Assembly: GCF_028858725.1 (NCBI RefSeq)
Contig: NC_084762.1
Span: 35,732,298 to 35,796,297, forward strand
Origin: Colius striatus
Taxonomy: Eukaryota > Chordata > Aves > Coliiformes > Coliidae
Direction: 5' to 3'
Length of the DNA stretch: 64,000 nucleotides
Shown here: positions 24,476 to 38,640 of the stretch, piece by piece
Position numbering within the stretch: the first letter of the stretch is position 1
How the letters are laid out: each line of letters begins with the position of its first letter
Notes under the pieces: generated by a model
The model's input: the letters and a program-made list of their open reading frames with translations, nothing else
What the model was told of the DNA's origin: nothing
The model's database searches: none
Made by a program: the position numbers and the translations under genes

Positions 24476-25138
24476 CTGTTCACATGGTATCATGGCAAAT
24501 ATCAGTTCAACACTTTAACAAATTGTAGCTTAAATGGAAGAAAATTCCTTGACATTTTTTAGGTTTCACTGGCAGAAACACAGATAAAACGAGCAAGCGA
24601 ACAAAAACAATTTGCATGTTTTCCAAATAACATATTTACAGGTTGAAGTAATTGCTGAGTTTCACAATTCTGCAGCCTATTAACAATTTAAATGTATTTT
24701 AAAAAATATTCTGTATAAAAAAAAGCCCAGACAAATACAATAGACCGTTAAAAGCCATTAACACATCTTTTATAGAAGATCCTACCGGTGATATTTCAGT
24801 ACTTCAGTAATGAATTTTAGGATCCTGTATTACATTAAACATATCTGGGTGTGAAAAAAATGTGGCTGATCTTCTTAATACCCTGCTTTTGTTGCCGAGG
24901 TAATTGCCATGCTGTCATTTCCATGCCGTTGTCTCCCCCTTCATTTCCCACCTAGCATCTTCTCCAGCACACCTGACCGACTCAGTCTAGTGACTAGTTA
25001 CTTGGAGAAAACACTCGGTAGTTTTCTTACCCTAGGCAGGATATTCTATAAAACATCATCCAAAGAAACCTCATTTACACTTTAAATTATTTCTCTATGA
25101 AATCAATTAACAAATTAAAACACCCTCAACCTCCACAT

Positions 25139-25562
25139 TCCAGCTGCCTGCTGGATCTGGTTTTGAGGTACTGAAGCTTTCTTCTCAATTCTCATCACAA
25201 ACAGCAAGCTTCAGCAAAGCAAATGGTGACCACAGCTGCACAAAGTTAAGCCCACCATCCTCAAAGAATGGCTTCAGGGCTGCCTTGGGCATTTTTGAGA
25301 ATACATAACTGAAAGCACTCTGTGACCAGCTTTGTGGATGTCCATAGCAGAACAGCTCTAACACTTGCTGTCTCCCTGTGGCAGTACCACGCTGAAGCAC
25401 CTCTGTAGCTTCAGTAGGTCCTGGAAAGAGGAGTTTTGGGCCACAAGCTTTGCACAGAGAGAGAAGAGTGAGTCCCAGACATTGAGAATGAGATGAAGGT
25501 CTAATGCCAGATGAGCCTTGAGAAGGCTGATCAAGTCCATGCTGCTGAGACTACCCACACCT
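25139..25562 (-). other. GC-elevated intronic patch with overlapping open frames, possible decayed gene copy
   Basis: This stretch is visibly richer in G and C than the intron around it. On the minus strand one frame is open through 25558-25358 (leucine-rich, beginning at ATG: MGSLSSMDLISLLKAHLALD). A second frame is open from at least 25530 to its stop at 25185 and includes VLQRGTATGRQQVLELF. The two overlap. The pattern could come from a frameshifted retrocopy, or simply from GC-rich sequence with few stops. No family was recognised, and no poly(A) remnant or target-site duplication was found. Confidence 0.18.
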
Positions 25563-28500
25563 GCAGTCTAGTTTAAAATCGCTCACATAAACTGAAATCA
25601 CATCTCTGGAATAACAGATGCAGCATCTTAGCGCTAACAGGCATAGATATGACACTGCTTGTTTGGGATAAAACAAGTGAGAAAAAAGATTGACTCTTAC
25701 AGTCAAATTTCACACTAGCACTGTACTTTTCAAGCTACCAAGACACTTCCAGTGAAAAACATGCTCTGTTGGAACTCAAGAGGTCAAGAAATTTACACTG
25801 AAGCTGGTCTAAGAAAGCTCTTTCACCCAAAGCATAGAACTGTCAGGCCCTGATCCCACAGAGAACTAAACTCGGTTCTAAAAACCAGAAACTCATTTGC
25901 TTAAAGGTAAGTTCACACTAGGGAGCTGTGTTACTCTGAGATTGAGTACCTGGCATCTTGCAGCCTCTAGCAATTTGATATGCTGAGGTGTATATCAAGC
26001 TAATATTCCAAGATAACACCAATGCTTAAGACTGAGCTCCTGCTGGCATCTATCTATCGAATCTATCTCTTTTTTTCCCTCTTATAAAGTGTCTGGTGGA
26101 GAACTGTACAGTGAAGCACAAGAAGTAATTTCGTTAAGCTGAAAGGCTACAAATCACCTTCACAAGTCTAAACTGAGGTTACACAACTTTCTCCATCTTA
26201 GTTTGCAAGGCAGGTTATCTTTGGAAAGGAAAATTAACAATTTAAACCATTAGTGTTTCCTAGTGACGCTGCATGATAAAACTGGCACACGCAATTGAAG
26301 TACATTTTGCCAGGCACAAACGAGAAGGAAGCTCACTGTGGTACGACTGGTTCTTATCCCCACGTTTCCTGTGCTCTCTGTAGGCACTGACATTCACAGG
26401 ACCCCCCAAAGAGCAGAAAAATAGGAAGGGGAAATCAACATAAAATGACAATTATCTTAGCTCCTCCACATTTTATAATAGAGCAGAGTAATTAATTCTC
26501 TCAGGAACCTTGCTTTGTTGACATGATAAAAGAGAAGCCTGGCAGTGATGTGGCACAAAATCAAAATAACTCTACAAATCATGCATTTTCCACTGGATTT
26601 CAAAATCAAAATAACTCCAAGATCATAATTTTCATGCATGCACAGCAAAATCATGACATATTTCCCCTAAGATCATGATAATTTATGTATGGGAGTCAGC
26701 GTCGCTACATAGAGGAGAAGCTCCAGCCTCGGGAAGGGAAAGAGGAGGAAATTCATCCATTTCATTTTTCAGATCCTCGAGTAAATGCTGTACCCGGGAA
26801 TCTATGCAACTCCAGTCTTTACTGTGCAATTGAATGGGAAGTCTCCTGGGTGAAGAGCTATCCGGTGAATCCCTCGCAGCACTGGTAATTATGCCATTCT
26901 GACTGCTTACTTAATCTATTTGAATCCAGAGGTGAGCTAAGCCACTTCCTGACCATTAAAGTAAACTACATGGGTAAATACTGCTGTCACTAAGGGGTGT
27001 GATGAAGCTTAACTACACCAACATCTTAACCTCAGCTCAGTGCAACCCCAGCTATTCCATCACAGTTCATAAATGCGATTGCAGGTCCATCTTTTGATTC
27101 AGCAATTTAATAACTTCGAGTGCTGTCAGTACTGCTTTGAAAAATGGCTCCTATAAAATGTAACAGCCTCAATCAGATTGTAAAAGATTCACCCACTGAA
27201 GATTCTTCCATTTCAACTATAATGAATTAATGTTGAGCTATGTAGAAGTTCAAGTGTCATTTAAACTAATGTGAATCTACTGTAACTTTAAATTTTAACT
27301 GGACTATGACTGAGAATTTACTGGGAACATCAACTTCAATTTTAGTGATTTTTCATGGTAAATATGAATTGTAGATTTTACCAGTTTTCTTTTGTTTTAA
27401 CACTGAAAAGCTAAGTAGGGAAGATATTTAGAAAACATCACATTTTGAGGTTTAGCTGCTATTTCAACTTCAGAACAGTACATTTCTATAATGGAGCACT
27501 GCTACCCAACACAACGTTTGCAGGATTTTTTATGTATTTAAGGAACATGTCACATTATTGGACTGCATGTAGCAACAAATCATGTTGTCCTACTAAATCC
27601 AGCCTGCCTCACACCCCCTCTTTAAAATGGGTAAAGAGAAGGGGTAGGTGTCGGGTGACACGGCAAACATAAGATGCAATACAAGCCCACATTAATATTA
27701 GGAAAAGTGGACTTGTTGCTGATTGCATGTCATTGCAAATTAAAAAGATACACAAATAGGCATTAAAATGACAAAATATAATGATACAAGAGTTCATATT
27801 CAGACAATTTGTAAAGAGGTGTTTCATATCTAGGGGTGCAATGATCACAGAATTGGTTTCTTTCCAAGAAGTCTGTCATTTCAGCAGCGCCATTATTTAT
27901 CAGTTGGAGTCCTGAGTGACTGTTAAGTTTTTTATTTGAAAATGTCAGGATTTTTTAGACATTAAATCCATATTCGCAGGCTATTTTAATTCTCAGAGAC
28001 CACAAACTCCTGAAATAGGGCTAAAAGAAACGCTTTGATGCTTAATGTGTTTGTGGGAAACTACAAATAGGGCTTAGTACCTCTTCCCCTCTCTTCAACT
28101 CAATACCTGACTTTCTTTTGTGTGTCTGTTTTATTCTTTTGTGACTGTCACCATTTGTTCCCCACAGAATAAATACCTTATTTTTTTGTTAAGCTTACAT
28201 TTAATTAAAATGTACAGGATTTGTGCAGTAAACTCGAATGAAACAAATAAAACAAGGGCCCCCTCTCTTGAAGGCATACGTTGTGAATGAAAAATGTCAT
28301 TACAGACTAAAAAATTTTGCAGTAAACAGGGCCTACAGAGAGAAGTTTCCCCCGTAATGACATCCATAAAATACACAAATGGCACTTTTAGTACCATCCT
28401 GAATATGGCATTTTCTGTGCTCTACACACAATCTAAATGGTTTGATCATAGAGCATAATACTCCATTGGGTTTATAGAACAATCAATGTTCCATAAAATG

Positions 28501-28740
28501 ATGTATTTATCCAATAGTAGGCTCAGCAGTTACTGGTGTATGACATTGTAGGACACTGGCTTTGTACTGTTCAGCAGCACACATGCTGGCTGTAAAACTT
28601 ATCTAACACTACTTCAACAACTTCATCTCATCTGTGTCAAGTAATTTGTTGAAGCCTCAGCTTGGTTTATAAAAACTTGTAATAAAAATTCATAGAATTT
28701 TCAGGAGAATGAAAGCTGATGACAATAGAAAGGTCACATT

Positions 28741-28776
28741 GTGGCGGCACTCGCGGGGTCGGGGGTCAGCCGCAGT
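28741..28776. other. Short GC- and CpG-rich island in AT-rich intron
   Basis: About 36 bases contain five CpG dinucleotides (GGCGGCACTCGCGGGGTCGG and following AGCCGCAG), whereas several hundred bases on either side are AT-rich with almost none. No gene or repeat was recognised. Confidence 0.4.
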
Positions 28777-31700
28777 TCTAAAACAGAAAGTAGATTTCAT
28801 GCATCGTGTAGCAGATAAAGATGGCATTAAGGAGACTTGTCTCAGAAAGAAATGCGTAATGCGTTAGGAAAGTCTGGGCTAATATTATATGTAAAGCACC
28901 ACCTTGCTCTCAGCCAGCAGCCTCTTTAGAATTCTAATCCTTCCTCAAAAGTTGTAGCAAGCGGTTGTGCATGGTGAGGCTAGGCTGAGGACATCCTTCA
29001 CAAGGAGCACCTTTAGGACAAAGCAGTAAGTCACATATGAAACAATCCATTACGACGACGGAAATGATCTGCATTTACACAGCAAGCTTAAGCCAGCTAT
29101 TTTTCTTTTTCTGCAAAAGTTCTAGAAGGCCTGATTTATAGCAGCCTATTCAGTGACACTTAATTTTCCATACTTTGGCGATTAGGTATGTTATTTATCG
29201 ACAGGTACAAATATTTGGTGTCTACTCAAATGACTATTAAATAATGTGAATGCAAAGTAACATATTTTCTTTCAATTAAGCACAACCTTAAAGAAGTTTG
29301 AAAGACATATAAAAATCAGCTTACGTCAGGCATCACTTGAATATGCAACTGATTTTTTTACTTTAAAACTTACTATTCACATGGCAGCGCAGTATTTTGA
29401 AAGGTATGGTAAGTCCACCATTCAAATTCATAAAGAAGCAATTTAGGCCTTGATCAAGCTCCAACTTTCTGCTCTCTGAGGTTTTTTTACATTATTTTTT
29501 AATGATCTCTAATTAATTAAGTGCAGTCTAAGGACTGTGGCACAATGTCATAACTTTGGGCTTTCAGAGGCCATAATAATAAGCCACGTTTTTCAGAACT
29601 CTGTTTCTTAACCATAGTAAAAGCTATTCTTTCTAACTTGTAAGGTTTTTATGCGCAAGCAATGTGTGGGCCAGCATTCTCTAAATGAGCCAGTTAAACT
29701 ACTAAATAAGAGGTTGTGAGGTTCATTCTTGTCTTTGGCTGAAGGAAAGAAAGCAGGATGGGACAAACCAAGAAGTGAAATAAATCAGTAACTCCAAATG
29801 GCCCTGTCAGAACTATTACGTCCACAAAGGCAGCAAATATTTGTAAAAGTGTACAAATAAGTATACCTATAGCTATACTTAACCAGCTCCCTAAGAAATG
29901 TTATTAAAAAAAATTCCACTATTGACACAAAATGCATAAATCTGAAGAGATACCAATGCAGCAAGTTATTTTCCTTTCAGTATATTATTGCTGTAAATAA
30001 AAACTGAACAAAAACAATTCCTCGAAAATGTTCACAGTTAATTTTTTACTTAAAAATCCACTGATGTCATTTTTCAATGCTGAAACTCAAAACATCCTTG
30101 GCTCCTAGCTTTCTCCTTAACCACTCAGTCATGTTTAGAAACTTCAAGGTCTTCAAAGAATTGCTTGAGTAAAGGATGAAGTTTTAACCTTTCAGGTATC
30201 TTTCTTCTTAAACAAAGGAGCAGATGTCCTTTTAGCTTCCTTAAAATGTAAAAGGAAAGGCTTTTGTAATTTTTTTTTCTTCTGAAAAACAGACTGAAAT
30301 TTCCTACATGTGAATTTTACCTCTCACACCTTAGAGAACCATGATAACTGCAAAAAAAGAAAAAAAAAAAAGAAAAAGCTCAACAACAAAATTAAAAACA
30401 AACACCAAAATAAACAGCTGAGCCTCTCAGTTAGGGTGTTTAGGCAGTTTGTTTGGTTTGGTTTAGCTTCCTCCAATGTCCAATTAACCTTTGGAAAAAG
30501 GCCTTCTCTGTGAAAAATTTCAGTTTCTTTTTTCCTGCACTCAAGGTCAAAAATGAACACTATAGAGCCCAGTGCTACAGAAGCTATGCAAATAAAAAAT
30601 ACACATATCAAAACTCACACTGATCATGGCAAACATGTACAGTGTTAACATGCAGATTTTACAACTGCCTAACCTGCACAGTAACTGATTCTCTTGTTGA
30701 TTGCTTTTCCTCTTTACCTGCTTGCCGCCTTGCAGGCTTGTCCTCTTAACTCCTACCTGTGAGCAAAATCCTCGCTGTAGCATATATAGCAACTACCTAT
30801 ATGGGCAAGTGGCATCAGGAATGTATTTGGAGCACTTTAGCTAGCTCTTCCAGTGAAATTTAGCAGCTGGAGATGAGGATAGCCAGCCGGGACATGTTTT
30901 TGGCAGTCCAGTTTCAAAGGCTACTCCGGCCCTCAGTTTGGTAACAACTGACATTGATGCTACAAGGATGCATTTTTTTCTGTTTCATCCCCTGCAGTGC
31001 AACTGGAAAGTTCATTTTTAACACTTTAAATCAGAATCCCAGTTTCAAGAGGTACTAGTCATGCTTGGTCAAATCGCAGATTTCTGTTTCTAGGCAGACA
31101 GAACATATAAGATAATATGAAAAATAAGATGAAAGCTAGTATGACAAAATCAGGGGGAAAAAAAAAACCAACACAAACCCTGCTCATGAGGCAAAGGATC
31201 TGGATTTCTGAAATACGTTTAGCCCTAGACAGCAACTGTTTTGTCAAAAAAAGCAAAAACTCCTTTTTGTCATTATTATCTCAGCAAGAGTTTTTGTTTT
31301 TCAAGAATATATACATTTAGATCCTGGTCCTATAAACATTTATTTATCAAAAGTACTGCTTACTGCCATAGTTAGCTTCAATGGTCTCCAAGGGACTAAA
31401 CATGGTAGCTTGCATTATGCATTGTGTTTGCATAATCAGGCCCTTGGGATTATCAATTCTGAAAGTGGCTAGCCTTCCCTAACGTTTGATGTACATGTGT
31501 GCACTAAAGAGATCAGACACTTGTAAGGGATACCTAAAATAAAACATTGTTATCAAATGATCAAGCAGAAATTATATTCCTCTCCATACCTATCAAACAC
31601 GAGTGTCGTGATTTGCTGTATTTATTTATTCCAATTTCCGCATCCATTTGGTAAAAAGGAGCACCTGTTCTTTGCTCGAGGGCATGCCTCAACCCATATG

Positions 31701-34700
31701 AAAAGTGCAGCAGTTTTTAGGGGGGATGATTGGGAATAACTAGAAACAGCAAGTTTCCCTAGCTCTTTTTGTTAGTTAAGACAGCAGAAACTACCATTTC
31801 CAATGTGATAGTCATATCCGTATTTCATTTATAAATTCAACTATGCTACAGTGTACATTCATATCGTTCCAGAGTAAATTATGGGAAATAACCATTTGTC
31901 TTCATTGTAGACACTTTTGTATGTATAGTAGAAAACAAACCTCTATTCAATAACTGCACAGAGGCACCATTAAAATCAAATTTACAGTAAACAGAACCTG
32001 CAGCTGGGGTAAAACACTAACTGTTAGTATTTTAATTATCAGTGAAGCTTTCGGAGGTCTAACATCTGCTCATAGCCAAATGACAGCAGCTGCTTGTGTA
32101 CACTTAAAACAATGGGAATTTCTTCTATAAATATTAAAATGGGTTGTATGTTGTGTATTCATTGTGGCTACGCTACTATTAAGCTGTTTAAGTATACAGG
32201 GTATTTTGAACTTCTTTCTTGTGGCAAATTTGTAAAGGGCTGACCTCTTCAAAAGAATGAGAGGCAAAGACAGCAAAAAATTCTTGAGTCTGTAAATTGA
32301 AAATGTTTAGAGACAGTACTAGAGGTCACCCTCTGCCAAGACGTTGCTAGTAAATGCTAACAAAACACCAGCGGTAAGTTCTGATCGTTGAGCACTATAG
32401 TGACTTCAAGGACAGGGTTTCTCAGCATGCAAGGTGTCAGGAGTCTATGGGATGGCTGATATCAAAAGCTAACATATAACAAGTAAAGCAATTAGCTGTT
32501 TCAATATCAAAGCATCGGAAGAGATGAGTGTACTCTCTTTTGCAGAATTCATCAAAATCATACTGAATGAAACCTGATTCATATATTTGGAAGTAATAAA
32601 GTGTCAGAAAGAAAGAGTTGTGCTGGGGCAATATAAGATCAGTTAATTTTGCTAAAAAGGGTGAACTTCATAATTTGATTTTGCCACTTTTTGTCTGGAC
32701 ACTGCCATAGAATTGATAATTTCCTTTTTGTCTCTCACCTGCTCAGGAACACAGGAAGGAAAACTGATACACATCAGGAGGACTGATACACATCTGGTCA
32801 ATGGTACAGATTGGTACAGTGAGAAAACGAGCATTACAACCAGTTTCAGAAGAAAAAACAAGGGAAAGGGGTTTGTGGTTTTAACTCGTACAGGTTTTCA
32901 GAGGAAAAAGATCTATTTTTTTGCTCTTTTTGCATCAAATGTAATGTCAGTGGCTAATAATATTTATATATTTTTGCAATAAATCTACAGCTGGAAAGGA
33001 GTACTATGATCATTTAGTCTTAAAACTGTAGGTCAGGCCAATCTGTGTTTTTAAAAGACAACTGATTAGATGCTTCAGTCTTACGTGTTCACCCACAACA
33101 TGGGTTCAACTACCAATACAGCTGTCCCTGCAATGGTATCATGGCCTAAGATGAAGGCGAATTAAGTTCCCAAGCTTCTGACATCAGATATCCCACCCAA
33201 AAGTCAGTCTTGGTGCAAAGAATCCAAAAACTTATGAGAAGGAGGGGATAGGGCTGGTCATAGGTGGTCCAGGTACAATGCAGAGGCCTTCCCCTCTGCT
33301 GACCCTTCACTCCTGCCAAGGCACTGACAAGATCAAAGCTTACCAGGCCCAAAAAGACAATCATCAGAAAAGATGCTGACTTTTCAGCTCAGAGTGTCAC
33401 CAGCTTACATAGGAAGCATGAAGCAGGGGTACATGCTGGTTCTGCGAGGTGGGATGGGAAGTAGAGGCTGGAAAGACGGGTAACTCTTTTATTCCACTTT
33501 TAAGGGTTGAGTGACAAAGTCTTCTTTTCATGATTCCCCTCTGGTGAAGGATAGAAGCAGCATGTTTCCAGCACATCTTCAAAAGAAGTGCTGTTCATAT
33601 AATTGACCCTTCTGCTGACAGAAATATATTTTCTGTCTGATACGGTAGTACTTAAATGAGCTGTCTTCCACTTCTGGTGTTAGAAGGCACTAGGCTGCAC
33701 GTAGATAAAACAAGACAGAAGACACCAAAGGTGATGCTTTCTGAGCCATTGCTGAGTACTACCGACACAGGGATTGCTAAGATGGTGTGTGTGCCAGGAC
33801 TGCGTGGGAAGTGCAAAGTAAATGGCTGCACTGCAGCTCTGCCTCAGTGCTCTGAAGCTCCTTACCTCAGTTGATTTCACTCATCTGCAAAGTTGTTCTT
33901 TCAAGATCTGAGTACCTTTCATATTACTCTGTCAACAAAACTAACTAAATTGTTGGTCAGCTAGGGGTGGAAATAACAGCTTTTAGATGGCATACGGAGT
34001 TAATACTAATTTGGGAGGAAGTGTTAACATCATTGCAAAGACAAACAGGATGTAGCGTAAGTAAATACAAAAAAAAAAGCAAGATTCAACTTGTGCTACT
34101 GCATACTAGCACTTGTGGAGAAAGTAAATATGCAAAAATGACATTCAATGAGAGAGAAGTCCCTTGAGAACTGTAATGCTGAAGAAATTTAAAGAATGAC
34201 AGTGTTCATCAAATTACACGTGAGTTTATGAAAATGTGAAACAGGAAAAGAAAACAGGCCAAAGCAATTTTTAATTGCACATTCAAAGGCACGCCTGCTG
34301 CACATTGTTCTGGTACAGATACAACTGAATTATGTCTTGGCCATTCTAGGGGAGACATCTTGACAGGGAATACTCAGAACAGTGAAACAAGAGCTGTTAG
34401 AAGGCTGACTGGCATAGCAATATAGAAGGTTTAAGTGCACATATTCTGTCTATATATTCTGCAAATGCTGAAACTTTTTGTCCCATTTGGATCAGCATAA
34501 CCTGATTTTAAGAAAGCACTGGAATGTTCATGCTGTACTGTGGAGAAGACATTTGGACACAGTGAGCAACGAAAAGCAATTCAGCTCCCTTGTCCACTTC
34601 CAGGTGCCTGGGTGAAGAAGATCCCAGATGGAATAAACTGACTACAAGACAGTCAGAATATCATTTAACCTGAGTCATCACCATTTGTATTGCAAATCCA

Positions 34701-36159
34701 GGCTATTCCAGAACAGTTCAGCAAAACACAGCATGCGATTCTGCAACTTTTGTAAACAACTCTATTCTGAACTGAAGTTCACCCAAGACCATGGCGCCTT
34801 AAGTCTTAAAAAGCCAAAGAATTTGCAATAACTGTCAATTATATGAAGGATGAATCCTATTCAAATATGGACTAGTAAACAAACCCTGCCATGCTGTCAG
34901 GTCATTTCATTAGCTCTTCTTCTTTTTTGTCTTCCTGAGGCGTAATTTAGACTAGAAAAACAGGGAATATTTTAAAACTTATTAGTGATCACATTTTTGT
35001 AATACATTTATAAACGCCACTTAGATTCTACTTCTGATAGCATTTGTTCAAAGATGTATTATATATATCTCTCTACAACTGAAGCAAAAAAATGCTTAAA
35101 AGTATGTTAACTAAATAATGTCAAGTGGTTTTAAAGCCCCATGGTTCCTAGCATACTTGTCTGTAGTGTGAAGCACAGTGCAGCAAATGCACTTCTTATT
35201 CTGCTGTTATATGAGATTTGCTATAGCATTGTTAGAGGTCATGTAAGAGGACCTCAAGCCCTTTTACTATTGCTGGAACCTAGTTCACTTTTTTTCAGTG
35301 AAGTAGACAAAAGTTCAGGGGAAATTATGATAATTTTTGTGAAAGCAATAAAGCTTGTGATAGGTGACAAGACAGACATCACATAATAACTCCACCAAAA
35401 AAAACCTAGCCTGATGCTAAATACCTGGAAGATCTGATTTTCAGAAATACTAAGAAACTAACAGCTGCTGCTGACACTTATGTTCAAGGTTTCTTCTTTC
35501 AGCTACTTTTTTGTTTCTTTTAAATACTTCTTATTCTTTTTCCAGCCACTGTAGTTTAGTGAACTATCAGTTTCCTAAGTTCTGGCACATAAGAGACAAA
35601 AGGTGCAGGAGGAGTCATTGTGCTCTCTCATTTCAAAGATGTGCAGATTAAAGAGCTTCTGAGCAGCCCATGGCATCACAGGTTGAAACAGGTGCTATAA
35701 GTCCCAGGTAGAGCTTACAGATTTCGTAGCTATATCTTTTGGTACACATTCCAGTGCTCTAAAATCTGTTGAGGTTCATAATTTTTTTCAGTGTGTCTCT
35801 AAGTACCCTTAAAAACTTTTTCAAGTGCTTCTACTGAAACGAATAGAATCTAAAGCTATTTGAATGATATTATTTCCTTTATAAAAAGAATACACTCATG
35901 AAAATGTAAACAGGCAGAATAAAAATTATGTCAGTGTCTAAAAGAACAAACTAAAAGACGTCCAAATTAATGTATTTCTTCTTCCACGTTATTTTTTTAG
36001 AGTCTCTTTCACAATAGAGTGAATTTTATGCAAGATTTTTAGGTCTGTGTGCTTAAAGCTAATTTCCTCAATGCAGAAGTAGGAAGCAAAATAAAATTGG
36101 CCTGCTAGGCACAAGCACATGTAAATGCAAACTTAACAGAAAGTGTTTAAAATCTAGTA

Positions 36160-36193
36160 GCATTTATCTAACCATGTGCATTTATCTAACCAT
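36160..36193. repeat. 16-bp direct duplication with a 2-base spacer
   Basis: GCATTTATCTAACCAT occurs at 36160-36175 and again, perfectly, at 36178-36193. The identity suggests a recent local duplication, but it could also be an assembly or slippage artefact. Confidence 0.9.
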
Positions 36194-38379
36194 TCTAAAA
36201 CTGTACCTCCCGATTTGCTCACAATTAGTAATATATTTATCACTAAGTAATGTCATAAATTGAAAAAGAGTTATTCTAACTTTTCGTGCAGGTAAGTGGA
36301 AAATAACAAAAAGTGTGTTTACAGGGTCACAGAACAATTTCCAAGTGTACTGAGTCACAGCTTTATGTCTTAACCACAGCATTATCTTTTGTTAGAAGAG
36401 CCTATTGTCCAAGAGTTGAGGTAGTCCATTCATGCACAGTGAAGCACCAGTCATATCATTGCACTTTTCCTGATAATGCCCTGTCAATGAATCAACCTCA
36501 TGTTCATGAGCAGAGTGTGTCCATGTATCCTATAATGAGGAATGCTGGGCTGCAGTCTCTGCTGAGATTGTCATAAGTGTCCACTGATACCATCTGCAAT
36601 TACAGAATTTTATCAGATGGCAACTGGTTCATTATGAAAAAGACTCAAGTCTACTAGCTCATTTCACAGATGTCAGATGGCTGAAGTCCTGATCATCACA
36701 ATTCTAGCAAGTGCGTAAGAAGTGGCCTGTAGTTAGACTTTTGGGAATTAAGCATATAGCTAATGCTAAGCAGAGGTTTAAATGCTTTTCTAAGTTGGGC
36801 CCTCAGTTAGGCCCTGTCTATGGCTTTCAAAACAGGGATTTAGAGTGTTTTAATTTCTTCTTTACAAGGGATAAACTGGCACTGCTTGTTCCCAGAGGAA
36901 AGCATGCAAAAAGTTAGTTAAAAATCATTATTTTCAAAAGTTATCAGCTTAATTCTATTTTTAATTGTCACCTGTTGAAATAAATGAAGACATTCCTATT
37001 AAAAGCCTAAAGGACACTATGTATAACTACACATTTTTTAAAAAATAAGTTTTATCAAAAACCTTCATTGTTACGTTTAAGAAGAACATGCAGTATGGAA
37101 CTATGTTCATAAACTTTTCTTCTCACAGTGTAAGCTTTCTCATCCATACATGTTTTTGAACTCTCAGACAATGATATATCCATCTTCAAATCTTGTCACT
37201 ATCAGCTTAAGCAAACATCTTAATTTCAGACAGGTCAGTCTATTTAATATTACGGAAATTAAAACCATTCTCTAGGCACTGAAAGAAGTACAGATTTCTT
37301 CTGCAGCCACCAAGAAATGAATCACTGCTTGCTATTATATACCCTCTCCACCCCTTTCAAAATGACCCGCTTTCTGTTGGAGGTGAACCTTCCCACATTT
37401 ATTCAAGGGATAACAGAGGGAAAACAAGGGACCAGAGGAGAAAAATAGAAATGCAAGCTAACAGAGTCTTTAGCAAACACTAAGTGTAGGCCACAGTGCT
37501 GCTCCAAGCTCTGGGTGAACTTTTTCCTCTGCAGTCCGAATGAAGGTCCTGATGATATAACCTCTATCATTCTAAACACTAGGAGACCTGCTTATCTGAG
37601 AAACCTCCTTTCTCCTTGTGCAACTACCTCAAGTGCCAGTGACAGACATGGTCTCTGCCCTTTCATATGTTCCTTTCACAGGCCAGTTTCCTTAACAAAG
37701 ACATAGTCCCTCTTGGTCAATTTATCAAAACTTTCCCAAACACTTACCCTCCCACACACACACTTGGTATCCCCTCTGCCTCATCATGAAAAAACAGAAC
37801 AAAAGCCCACCAACCATACAAAAATTATATTGTAGATTTGTAGATTAATGGGCTTATTCTGGCATCTCAATTCAAATGGATTTACAACCACTGCGTTTAG
37901 CCCTGTGTGATTTCAAATAGAATTACTTCTGATGAATTTGAATGCAAATTCACAAAGCATTAAAACAAACCATGTTTAAACTCGTTGGTTCATCAGATGC
38001 AAATATCGTGCATTAAGCAGGGAATACCCATTCATGAAAATAATGAAAACTGACACCAATATAATAAAATCATTACAGGTTTATGGATTCTGGGACTTAA
38101 ACAAGCCATACACTTGCTTCTCCTAACTGATTAAATGCTTCTTTGCAGTTTATGTTTGATCTGCAATTCAAAAACAAATTAGTTTAGTCTTTGAGCCCAG
38201 AACCTTGGAAAATTGCTAGGAGGTTCTACCTCGGATTTGTCTGGGGAGAAGTGCTGAGTTAAGGAGAGGAAATTGTGGGGGCAGGGAAGCTAGCAGTGCA
38301 ATTGAGAACAGACAGCACAGGAGAGGAAGCAGTCAGATAAATCGAGGCTTACAGACTCTACCAGCAAGCATTCATAAAA

Positions 38380-38640
38380 CCACTGCGTGAACAGCATTGT
38401 GCAGAACAAAAGGCAATGATGATAAAATGGGGCACTTTTGTTTTATAAAGCTGGCACGGATGGGTCTGTCAAACCATGAGCTTCATTTTTATGAAACCTC
38501 AACCACCTTCACTTTGCATTATGTTTGTAGACAAGGGATTTAAGTGCAGTAGGGCAACAGATTGACAATTATTTCTGGGATTGTCTCATGGCAAGCAAGC
38601 AAAAATGAATGCAGCCGCACTCTAGCTGAAAAAGTAGGTA
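38380..38640. promoter_or_regulatory. Candidate conserved intronic non-coding element
   Basis: The block is compact and non-repetitive. It contains AAAACCACTGCGTGAA, TTTTATAAAGCTGG, TTTTTATGAAACC and AGATTGACAATTATTTC. It has few stop-free frames and no simple repeats. It resembles the conserved elements found in introns next to developmental genes. This is a visual judgement only. Confidence 0.22.

Noticed and set aside
24459..24483. Non-ATG (GTG) or ATG starts at the right end of the ZNF407 open frame
   Set aside because: They lie in the intron, to the right of a good acceptor AG. The exon is internal to a longer reading frame and has no start of its own.
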